From Deltaproteobacteria bacterium (lineage in GTDB: Bacteria; Desulfobacterota; DSM-4660; Desulfatiglandales; HGW-15), in contig JAFDHB010000011.1 in assembly GCA_019308985.1 (NCBI GenBank), forward strand, positions 1 through 40,353: DNA of 40,353 nucleotides. The letters are read 5' to 3'. The translations under genes and the position numbers were made by a program. Positions 1 to 6,639 of the stretch are shown piece by piece. The notes beneath the pieces were generated by a model. It was not told the DNA's origin, did no database searches, and was given only the letters and a program-made list of their open reading frames with translations. The stretch's first letter is position 1, and the number at the start of each line of letters is the position of its first letter.

Positions 1-628
1 AATTATCCTTTTCAATGGATTTCAGGTGCTCTTCCGAAGCAAGAAAGGTATGCTGGAGTCTCAATGGCCGGTAGATATTCTCCTCAAGGAATCTTCCCAT
101 TTCAATCCCGCTCATTTCTTCCACGATCCATTCCAGGATCATGAAGCCCAGGTCACTGTAAAGGCATTTTTCGCCAGGCTTGTATGCAAGGGGTCCTGAC
201 ATGATCCGCCTTCTCAAGATCTGTTTCCTCTCACCAGGCGGATGTGAAACCAGGTCCCTGAAATATGGTTCCCAGTCCCTGAAGCCGCCGGAGTGATTCA
301 GTAGCAACCTTGGAGTTATATCCCTCTTGTCCTCAGGCAAGAGCCCTTCAGTCAGGTCGTCCAGGCGACGATCGAGGTCGATCTTACCCGAGTCAACCAG
401 TTTCATCAGGGCAAGGGTTGTGGCGAGAGGCTTTGTCAGGGAGGCAAGGTCAAAGACGGTATCCCTTTTCATGGGTATCTTGCCGGGTGTGAGGGAGAGA
501 TTCCCAACCGCCTCCACCGTGACAACCTCGTCGCCTTTGGCCCAAAGAAGCACGGCACCAGGAAATACACCCCCCCCTACCCCCTTTTCAAGCAAATCTC
601 TTATCCCTTTCTTACCTTGAATCTTCAC
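1..628 (-). CDS. Beta-lactamase-related serine hydrolase (class C / PBP4-like fold), 5' part only
   Basis: The reading frame runs leftward off the window edge, so 209 N-terminal residues are visible. The translation has the hallmarks of the Beta-lactamase family (PF00144). The active-site S-x-x-K tetrad is SLTK at residues 63-66 in the context DLASLTKPLATT. A HSGG stretch follows at 112-115, and YSD at 157-159 matches the second catalytic motif Y-x-N/D. No signal peptide is evident, so a cytoplasmic esterase or peptidase-like role is as likely as a true penicillin-binding function; the substrate cannot be told. The start is taken as GTG at 628 because an in-frame stop lies five codons upstream and no ATG fits. 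A G-rich run at residues 16-20 (KGVGGG) is encoded by a long homopolymer-like stretch. The family call is firm; the exact function is open. Confidence 0.8.
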   Translation of the reverse strand, partial: MKIQGKKGIRDLLEKGVGGGVFPGAVLLWAKGDEVVTVEAVGNLSLTPGKIPMKRDTVFDLASLTKPLATTLALMKLVDSGKIDLDRRLDDLTEGLLPEDKRDITPRLLLNHSGGFRDWEPYFRDLVSHPPGERKQILRRRIMSGPLAYKPGEKCLYSDLGFMILEWIVEEMSGIEMGRFLEENIYRPLRLQHTFLASEEHLKSIEKDN

Positions 629-777
629 AATACCAATGCATGCTTAATTTCTGGTTCTCTGTTTCCCTGATTCTCGCTTCTTAGTCGGACCGACCCACCT
701 TTTTGACAAACATACCCTGGAACATACCCGGGAATGTAGTCCCGATTTGTGCGATGCATCTTTTCCCAGACCCTTTC

Positions 778-880
778 TATACACACGGACATAAATTCTT
801 GCGCATGGCGGCAGTGTCGGGATTATAGATGATAGCGAGTTAGGGTCAAGCATGCGCAGTTATTTATGACCGTGTGTATA
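778..880. repeat. 103-bp inverted-repeat element with TA ends
   Basis: Arms 778-807 and 851-880 are inverted copies of each other with 26 of 30 positions matching. They begin TATACACACGG and end CCGTGTGTATA, and enclose 43 bp. The outermost TA on each side would fit the TA target duplication of IS630/Tc1-type elements, so this may be a miniature derivative of such an element; that part is inference. As RNA it would form a long hairpin. Confidence 0.6.
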
Positions 881-1054
881 AAAGGCACATTTACCCACTG
901 AAAATAGCATTCTAAGCTCCAAACACAGGGCTGTTTTAGTACAGTTCCTTCAACATTCCAGGCAGCTGTCGAGGTGCGCCCCAGACTAAAAGCAGTCCGA
1001 AGACCAAATAGAGTACGCACCAAACGACCAGTTAGGTCTCGATATTCAGGTCCC

Positions 1055-1321
1055 ATGCTTGACGAGTTCGCAAAAAGTCAAAATTGGGATGGCAAAGTAA
1101 AAAGCTTCAAGTTCAAGGCGCGCGAATCTCGTGTGATGAGGCGTACTTAGCGTACGCTGCAATCATTTACCCCGTTAAATAACTCCCGATTCAGAGAACG
1201 TCGGGCTCATGATGTTCTTAGAGGGTTCTGGGCCTTTGATTCAGCTCCACAGATTCCTATTTAACGGGGCAGGGATGAAGCGCAACGCAGAAATTGGACT
1301 TTTTACGAAGCCATCATGCTT
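1055..1321. mobile_element. MITE-like element with imperfect terminal inverted repeats and 6-bp direct flanks
   Basis: The ends 1061-1085 and 1291-1315 are inverted repeats: TTCG followed by CAAAAAGTC on the left, GACTTTTTACGAA on the right. With the adjoining base they match at 20 of 26 positions. The hexamer ATGCTT directly abuts both ends (1055-1060 and 1316-1321), as expected for a target-site duplication. The right-hand 20 bases (1297-1316) are identical to 18847-18866, so this is a dispersed family. There is no coding capacity, so any movement would need a transposase from elsewhere. Confidence 0.7.
1170..1269. repeat. Inner inverted repeat nested in the MITE
   Basis: CCCCGTTAAAT at 1170-1180 and its exact reverse complement ATTTAACGGGG at 1259-1269 bound a 100-bp segment that sits inside the larger element at 1061-1315. 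This could be a second small insertion within the first, or an internal structural part of the element. Confidence 0.5.
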
Positions 1322-1448
1322 GGTGCAAATTACCCTAGCATATTCTTTGCAAAAAGGGTATCAATACAATAATCCTAGGGTGGATCATTTCTGTCCGAGA
1401 TCTTTGTAAATGAGATTATTGTGGCGAACACAGGGCATTCACCACCAC

Positions 1449-1527
1449 GTCATGCCCGCGAAAGCGGGCATCCAGAAGATAGGGGGTTGAGTTCCGGAGC
1501 CTGGATTCCCGCTTTCGCGGGAATGAC
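1449..1527. repeat. dRS3-like palindromic repeat pair
   Basis: Two 27-bp arms, 1449-1475 and 1501-1527, are inverted copies with two mismatches. Each is itself a palindrome built around CCCGCGAAAGCGGG or CCCGCTTTCGCGGG. The arms start GTCATGCCC and end GGGAATGAC, and ATCCAG / CTGGAT bound the centre. This is the layout of the widespread GTCAT...CCAG palindromic repeats related to neisserial dRS3. A degenerate relative occurs at 18711-18829. Confidence 0.75.
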
Positions 1528-1696
1528 AAAACCAGGTTATCCGGCCACAGGAGCGTCACATGTCCTGACATCATTGACGTTTGAAACCGTGGCAGTTCTT
1601 TTTTGGACAAGACTGAGGGGGGATAATATTTGAAATAACCTGTAGTGAAGAGTTTTTCTTACGCCTCAAAACTGGGGAAATTCGTCAGGGAAAAGC

Positions 1697-1717
1697 GCAA
1701 CCAGGAGGTTGCTCCTA
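1697..1717. repeat. Single REP-like hairpin
   Basis: GCAACC (1697-1702) and GGTTGC (1707-1712) form a perfect 6-bp stem, followed by TCCTA. The sequence closely matches the REP-like arm at 6571-6590. It lies about 25 bp upstream of the ribosome-binding site of the tautomerase gene. Confidence 0.5.
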
Positions 1718-1749
1718 AATCTCGCAACAGGAACAAAGGAGGAAGAGTT

Positions 1750-1953
1750 ATGCCGATTTTGAGAGCGAGCATGTGGGCCGGGAGGACCAAGGCATTAACG
1801 GACACCATGGTTCAAGTTGCCGGTGTGCCGCCCGAATCCGTGATCATACAGTTTGAAGACTTGCCAAAAGAAAACCGGGCAACAGAAGGCAAACTGCATT
1901 CGGAGATCTACAAGGACCAAAGATCCTGGTCCAGAGGGCACGGCTTTGGCTGA
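1750..1953 (+). CDS. Shortened 4-oxalocrotonate tautomerase-family protein
   Basis: 67 residues starting MPILRASMWAGRTK, so the mature protein would carry the catalytic N-terminal proline (Pro1) of the 4-oxalocrotonate tautomerase superfamily. The later PPES and LPKEN segments also fit the family. The start at 1750 is favoured over an upstream frame opening at 1645 because AAAGGAGGAAGAG lies just before it and because Pro must follow the initiator Met. Family members I remember have about 5-8 more residues between GRTK and ALTD (usually an E-Q-K-containing helix), so an in-frame deletion is suspected. The tail after KLHSEIYK is unlike the family. The gene sits alone among repeats and may be decaying; activity is doubtful. 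Confidence 0.55.
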   Translation: MPILRASMWAGRTKALTDTMVQVAGVPPESVIIQFEDLPKENRATEGKLHSEIYKDQRSWSRGHGFG

Positions 1954-2103
1954 CAGACTATCATGCCCGACAAGTGGTGATGGGCAAGGGAATAGTTGAC
2001 AGGAAAGTACCTTGCACTATTCGCTTGATAAAAATAGTGAGTTGAGATAATCATTACATCCTGGTTCGGGCTGGTCAGGGAAAAGACTTAGAAAAGAGAG
2101 GAT

Positions 2104-2168
2104 CCGACTGCGAGTCGCTGGAAGAGGGAAAAACTCAGGAGGAAATTATCGCGACTGCAAGTCGCTCT
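2104..2168. repeat. REP-like hairpin pair upstream of kdnB
   Basis: CGACT-GCG-AGTCG (2105-2117) and GCGACT-GCA-AGTCGC (2151-2165) are two short perfect hairpins in the same orientation. The second sits in ATCGC...GCTCT, which parallels the REP-like arm at 6567-6590 (ATCGC...GCTCC). They could instead be a paired operator for the downstream gene, but the resemblance to the other repeats makes REP-like more likely. Confidence 0.5.
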
Positions 2169-2222
2169 CACGTTCGGATGAACTGGTCCTGAGCTGAACA
2201 CACCATTGCCGGGGAGCAGAAT

Positions 2223-3413
2223 ATGCAAGGATTGATTACCGTCGAAGGAGTCAAGAAGACGATCTTCGGGGCCGGTGCCCTGAAGGAACTAGGAAATGTG
2301 GCCAGGGAGCTTGACGCATCGAGAGTGCTCCTGGTCATGGACCAGGCCCTCTCGAAGACAGCTATCTCTGAAAAGGCCCAGGAAGTGCTCCAGAACAATG
2401 GCATCGCCGCCCTGTTATACTCCAAAGTTACCCTTGAGCCGTCTCCGCAACTTGCGGACGAAGGAGCTGAGATCGCCAAAGAGGAAAATGTAGGGGCCGT
2501 CATCGGGCTTGGAGGGGGAAGTACCATGGATGTCGCCAAGGCAATCGCCGTTTTGGTGAACAATGGAGGCAAGGCCGTTGATTACATCGGCCTCGGCCTG
2601 GTGAAGAAGCCTGGTCTTCCCACGATCATGGTGCCCACTACATCAGGGACGGGGAGCGAGGCAACTTTCACGGCCGTTTTTACCATGCGGGAGAACAAGG
2701 CCAAGGGAGGAATCAATAGCCCCTTTCTCTACCCCAGCGTGGCGGTGCTTGATCCTGAGCTTACCCTGGGCCTTCCGCGGGAGATAACCGCCTATACGGG
2801 CATGGATGCCCTGACCCATGCCCTCGAGTCTTACACCTCCCTACAGGCCCACTTCATGAGTGAGCCGGTGTCCCTGAGCGCAGTGGAGCTGATAGCCGGT
2901 AATATAAGGGAGGCAGTGGCTGATGGAGACAACTACGGTTTCAGGGAGAGCATGATGAAGGGGAGCTACCTGGCCGGTCTCGGACTGGCAATGGCTGGAG
3001 TCGGCGCCGTGCATGCCATGGCCTACCCACTGGGGGCATTCTTTGATGTTCCCCATGGTGTCGCAAACGCAGTGATGCTGCCATATGTCCTCGCATATAA
3101 TTACCAATCAGCCGTCGAGAAGTTCTGTCGCGTCGGGGAGGCCATGGGCCGGGAACGAGAGCCAGGCTCCAGCCTGAACGGAGCCAAAGGGGCTGTAAAG
3201 GCGGTCTTCGATCTTGGCCGAGAAATAGGTATTCCGAGAAGCCTCAGGGAACTTGGTATACCCGAAGATGCAATACCCGACATGGCCGAGGCGGCCATGA
3301 AGGTAGAACGCCCCATGTTGAACAACCCAAAACCCATGACCGTCGATGCCGTTGAAGAGGTATACAGTCAGGCCTTTGAAGGCAAGACAGACGTCATCGA
3401 CCGAGTTGAATAA
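2223..3413 (+). CDS. kdnB: Iron-containing alcohol dehydrogenase, probable Kdo 8-dehydrogenase KdnB
   Basis: 396 residues of the type III (metal-dependent) alcohol dehydrogenase family. The NAD(P)-binding GGGS motif is at 97-100 in GLGGGSTMDVAK, and TTSGTGSEAT is at 139-148. Likely metal ligands are D195 and H199 (MDALTHALES), H264 (AVHAMAYPLG) and H278 (FDVPHGVAN). On its own it would be an unspecific alcohol dehydrogenase. Its neighbour strongly resembles Shewanella KdnA, and KdnB is the Fe-ADH partner that oxidises the C8 hydroxyl of Kdo to the aldehyde. The role here is therefore inferred to be the first step of 8-amino-Kdo (Kdo8N) synthesis for LPS. The ATG follows GGGGAG at good spacing. 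A 125-bp dispersed repeat separates it from kdnA. Family certain; substrate inferred from context. Confidence 0.72.
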   Translation: MQGLITVEGVKKTIFGAGALKELGNVARELDASRVLLVMDQALSKTAISEKAQEVLQNNGIAALLYSKVTLEPSPQLADEGAEIAKEENVGAVIGLGGGSTMDVAKAIAVLVNNGGKAVDYIGLGLVKKPGLPTIMVPTTSGTGSEATFTAVFTMRENKAKGGINSPFLYPSVAVLDPELTLGLPREITAYTGMDALTHALESYTSLQAHFMSEPVSLSAVELIAGNIREAVADGDNYGFRESMMKGSYLAGLGLAMAGVGAVHAMAYPLGAFFDVPHGVANAVMLPYVLAYNYQSAVEKFCRVGEAMGREREPGSSLNGAKGAVKAVFDLGREIGIPRSLRELGIPEDAIPDMAEAAMKVERPMLNNPKPMTVDAVEEVYSQAFEGKTDVIDRVE

Positions 3414-3420
3414 TGGATAC

Positions 3421-3545
3421 CTAAGTCCTTCGGTCCATAAATACGCTAATGTATTTATTTACTCTGGACTTAGTGCAGAGTGAGCATTAATAGTGATTCT
3501 CAACCGAAAAACACGTCGCTCTATTTGCGAATCGAAGCACTAAGG
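3421..3545. repeat. 125-bp dispersed repeat, copy 1
   Basis: This copy aligns without gaps to 39948-40072, with 100 of 125 positions identical by my count. The ends are roughly inverted (CTAAGTCCTTCG and CGAAGCACTAAGG). CTTAGTGC at 3469-3476 pairs with GCACTAAG at 3537-3544, and an imperfect hairpin centred on AAATACGCTAATGTATTT spans 3437-3458. The right end contributes AAGG to the kdnA ribosome-binding site. No coding capacity; a miniature mobile element is the simplest reading. Confidence 0.8.
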
Positions 3546-3553
3546 AGGTTGCC

Positions 3554-4756
3554 ATGCCTGGATTTGAAGTGCTGGGTGAAGAGGAAAAGAAGGAGATCTT
3601 GGACGTGCTGTCCCGGGGGGTACTCTTCCGGTACGAATTTGACAAGGAAAGACAAGGAGTTTACAAGGTCCAGGACTTTGAGAAAGAGTTTGCCGAGTAT
3701 TGCGGGGTAAACCATGCCCTGGCTGTTTCTTCGGGGTCCGCCGCCCTGAAGGTTGCCCTTGCAGCTCTCGGGATAGGACCGGGCGACGAGGTCGTCACCC
3801 AGGGTTTTACCTTTGTTGCCACCTGGGAGGCTATCCTGGATTCCGGTGCCATACCCGTGTTCGGTGAAATAGACGATACCCTTTGCCTGGACCCAGAGGA
3901 CCTGGAAGCCAGGATTACGTCAAGGACAAGGGCCGTCATCCCGGTCCACATGTGCGGTGCCCAGGCACGCATTAACGAGATCGTGGAGATAGCAAAGAGG
4001 CACAATCTCCACGTCATTGAAGACACGGCGCAGTCATGTGGCGGCCGCATCAATGGAAAGGCCCTCGGCTCCTTCGGAGACCTGGGGACTTTCTCCTTTG
4101 ACTCAGTCAAGACCCTTACCACGGGTGAAGGCGGCATGATCATCACGAACGACAAAGACCTCTACATAAAGGCCTCGGAATACCACGATCACGGACATGA
4201 TCATGATCCGACCGTGGGCAGGGGCCTTGAGAAGAGAAGTTTCTTTGGATTCAATTACCGAATGATGGAACTACAGGGTGCCCTTGGGCTTGCTCAATTG
4301 AGAAAACTGGATCACATCATCTTGAAGCGCCAGAGGGAAAACAAGCAGCGCATAAAGGAGGCCCTTTCAAGATACGAGGAGATCGCCTTCAGGGATATAC
4401 CAGACCCTGATGGTGATACGGCAAGCTTCTTGATATTTTTCCTTCCCACCAGGGAAAAGGCCGAGGCTTTCAACCAGGTTATGACCTCTGAAGGGGTCGG
4501 TACCGTGTACTGGTATGAAAACACCTGGCACTACTACGGTAAATGGGAGCACCTCCTGGAAGGCAAGACATTGGTGCAGTCCGGATACCCCTTCAAGGAT
4601 AGTTCCGGCGGAAAACGTTTGGACTATGGTGACCTCGTCTTGCCCAAGACAGACGAACTGTTGTCCCGGGCCTTGACCATACCGATAAACATTCGGATGG
4701 ACGAACAAATCCCGGGTATTCTTAAGGCTATTGAGAAGGCATCAATGGTACTTTGA
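3554..4756 (+). CDS. kdnA: DegT/DnrJ/EryC1/StrS aminotransferase, probable 8-amino-3,8-dideoxy-mannooctulosonate transaminase KdnA
   Basis: 400 residues of the PLP-dependent sugar aminotransferase family, with the Schiff-base lysine K186 in FSFDSVKTLTTGEGG and the cofactor-contacting EDTAQ at 156-160. Several features recall Shewanella oneidensis KdnA as I remember it: the N-terminus MPGFEVLGEEE, FRYEFD at 25-30, VHMCGA at 131-136, the His-rich DHGHDH at 212-217, and WYENTW...W near the C-terminus. KdnA transfers an amino group to the 8-aldehyde of oxidised Kdo, giving Kdo8N for the LPS inner core. The upstream gene is a metal-dependent alcohol dehydrogenase, which is exactly the known partner enzyme. 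Start ATG 3554 follows AAGGAGG. An alternative is another nucleotide-sugar aminotransferase, but no sugar-nucleotide genes are nearby. Confidence 0.75.
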   Translation: MPGFEVLGEEEKKEILDVLSRGVLFRYEFDKERQGVYKVQDFEKEFAEYCGVNHALAVSSGSAALKVALAALGIGPGDEVVTQGFTFVATWEAILDSGAIPVFGEIDDTLCLDPEDLEARITSRTRAVIPVHMCGAQARINEIVEIAKRHNLHVIEDTAQSCGGRINGKALGSFGDLGTFSFDSVKTLTTGEGGMIITNDKDLYIKASEYHDHGHDHDPTVGRGLEKRSFFGFNYRMMELQGALGLAQLRKLDHIILKRQRENKQRIKEALSRYEEIAFRDIPDPDGDTASFLIFFLPTREKAEAFNQVMTSEGVGTVYWYENTWHYYGKWEHLLEGKTLVQSGYPFKDSSGGKRLDYGDLVLPKTDELLSRALTIPINIRMDEQIPGILKAIEKASMVL

Positions 4757-4856
4757 GCGTGGCTGCGGCAGGTATTGCCACCCGAGATTCCTCCCTCTAT
4801 TTGAGTCAAATCACACAGCCGGGCCTTTGCGTATATCTTCAGGGGTAGATCAATCA

Positions 4857-6497
4857 ATGCGTATAGCCATCTGCCAGGTAAATCCCATCATAGGGCACTT
4901 CACCTATAACACCTCTCTCATACTGGATGCAGTGGAGAAGGCAAGGGCTGCTAACTGTTCTCTGGCCATCTTTCCGGAGATGTCCATCATTGGGTATCCT
5001 CCAAAGGATCTCCTTGAAAGACCTGCCTTCATCAGGGAGAACCTGGACCAGATCAAAAGGCTGGCCGCACGGATAAATGGAATCCATGTGCTTTGCGGTT
5101 ATGTGGACAGGAACCCCTCTGATATCGGCAAGCCACTGGTAAACAGTGTCGCCCTCATTGGAGGAGGCAAGGTTCTCAAAAAGGGTGGAAAGAGGCTGCT
5201 GCCTACCTACGACGTGTTCGACGAAACCCGCTATTTTGAGCCTGCCCGGGAGAGCCTGGTATTCGACCTGGATGGGAAGAGGTTCGGCGTGACCATATGT
5301 GAGGACATATGGAGCGTGGGGGATATCAAGGGTGTACCACACTATGCGTTGAACCCTGTTGCAGAACTCCATTCCGAATCCATGGATATCCTGGTGAACA
5401 TTTCGGCCTCCCCTTACTCCCTGAATAAGGCTCCCCTGCGAATGAAGATCCTTCAATCCTTGTCCCTGGAAAACAAGATGCCGACCATCTACTGCAACCA
5501 GGTGGGGGGGAACGATGACCTCCTCTTTGATGGCATGAGCATGGTCGTGGACTCAGAGGGAAGACTCCTGCTGCTGGGCAAGGAATTTGCCCCGGATCTG
5601 CTGTTCTGGGACACCGCTGCTGTCTATGAAGAAATTGATCATCCCTGGCCCGAGGAGGAGGAATCCGTCCTGCGAGGACTTATCATGGGGACGAAGGATT
5701 ATGTCACGAAGTGTGGCTTCAGCAAAGTCCTGGTCGGACTGAGCGGCGGCATCGATTCATCCCTTGTTGCGGTGATCGCCCAACGCGCTATGGGGCCTGA
5801 AAACGTGATGTGTCTGAGCATGCCTTCGCCCTTTACCTCCAAAATGAGCAATGAGGATGCCAGGAAGCTGGCACAGAAACTTGGGGTCCGCCATGAATTT
5901 GTACCCATTCACGATATATATGACAGTTACAAGAGCGCCCTTGAACCCATGTTCAAGGGACTCAAGGAAGACGAGACAGAAGAAAATATCCAGGCCAGGA
6001 TTCGCGGCAATCTGCTCATGGCCCTGTCCAACAAGTTCAATGCACTCCTGCTGAGCACCGGGAACAAGTCTGAAATTGCCATGGGGTACTGCACCCTCTA
6101 TGGAGATTTGAGCGGCGGACTGGCCGTCATATCCGACATTCCCAAGACCATGTGCTATCGTCTCGCAAGGTACATAAACAGGGAGGAGGAGATTATTCCG
6201 GAGCGCGTCTTGACTCGGCCGCCCTCGGCGGAATTGAGACCAAACCAAACGGACCAGGACACCCTTCCCCCTTACGAGATACTTGATGCTATCCTGGAAG
6301 CGGCTATCGAGGAAAACCTGGGCTTTGAAGAGATCGTTGAACGAGGGTATGACCCCGAAACGGTGAGAGATGTGCTCAAGAGGCTGGCCCTGAACGAATA
6401 TAAACGCCGCCAGGCGCCGCCAGGCCTCAAGATCACCTCAAAGGCCTTCGGGTACGGTCGAAGATACCCCATCGCGAGGGGGGGGGAGCCTTTTTGA
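4857..6497 (+). CDS. nadE: Glutamine-dependent NAD+ synthetase
   Basis: 546 residues in two domains. The N-terminal nitrilase-type glutaminase domain carries the triad E41 (FPEMS), K112 (GKRLLPTYDVFDE) and C148 (TICEDIW). The C-terminal synthetase domain has the ATP-pyrophosphatase loop SGGIDSS at 296-302 and later STGNKSEIAMGYCTLYGD. The enzyme amidates nicotinic acid adenine dinucleotide to NAD+, using ammonia channelled from glutamine. The frame is open back to 4731, but ATG 4857 gives the canonical start MRIAICQVNP, and the upstream 42 codons have no family resemblance. It lies 100 bp after kdnA on the same strand. The two-domain form makes the cell independent of free ammonia for this step. 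Confidence 0.95.
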   Translation: MRIAICQVNPIIGHFTYNTSLILDAVEKARAANCSLAIFPEMSIIGYPPKDLLERPAFIRENLDQIKRLAARINGIHVLCGYVDRNPSDIGKPLVNSVALIGGGKVLKKGGKRLLPTYDVFDETRYFEPARESLVFDLDGKRFGVTICEDIWSVGDIKGVPHYALNPVAELHSESMDILVNISASPYSLNKAPLRMKILQSLSLENKMPTIYCNQVGGNDDLLFDGMSMVVDSEGRLLLLGKEFAPDLLFWDTAAVYEEIDHPWPEEEESVLRGLIMGTKDYVTKCGFSKVLVGLSGGIDSSLVAVIAQRAMGPENVMCLSMPSPFTSKMSNEDARKLAQKLGVRHEFVPIHDIYDSYKSALEPMFKGLKEDETEENIQARIRGNLLMALSNKFNALLLSTGNKSEIAMGYCTLYGDLSGGLAVISDIPKTMCYRLARYINREEEIIPERVLTRPPSAELRPNQTDQDTLPPYEILDAILEAAIEENLGFEEIVERGYDPETVRDVLKRLALNEYKRRQAPPGLKITSKAFGYGRRYPIARGGEPF

Positions 6498-6530
6498 GCC
6501 ACGGAGCGACGGGAGGTGCATTAATCCCTT

Positions 6531-6590
6531 TAGGAGCAGGCTCCTGCCTGCGATATCACGACACAGGATCGCAACCACAGGTTGCTCCTA
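6531..6590. repeat. REP-like element: two hairpins in inverted orientation
   Basis: AGGAGC-AG-GCTCCT (6532-6545) and GCAACC-ACA-GGTTGC (6571-6585) are each perfect 6-bp stems. The flanks TAGGAGC...GCGAT and ATCGC...GCTCCTA mirror each other, so the pair is an inverted repeat of hairpins as in classical REP/BIME units. It occupies the gap between nadE and trmJ and could act as a transcript-stabilising structure or attenuator. Confidence 0.65.
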
Positions 6591-6639
6591 CAGGAAGACG
6601 AGGCATACATTCGAACGAGGTAGCCTTGATCCTTTGGTG

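Larger units (their letters stand above)
629..1749. other. Gene-poor, repeat-rich spacer
   Basis: No convincing gene is seen over about 1.1 kb. Short open frames on both strands lack recognisable motifs and cross the repeats. The stretch holds, left to right, a TA-flanked inverted-repeat element (778-880), a MITE with apparent target duplication (1055-1321) carrying an inner inverted repeat, a dRS3-like palindrome (1449-1527) and a single REP-like hairpin (1697-1717). It looks like an accumulation site for small non-coding mobile elements. Confidence 0.7.

Noticed and set aside
2105..2165. Tandem palindromes as an operator for kdnB
   Set aside because: Possible, but the flanks match the REP-like hairpins elsewhere in the window, so repeats are the simpler explanation.
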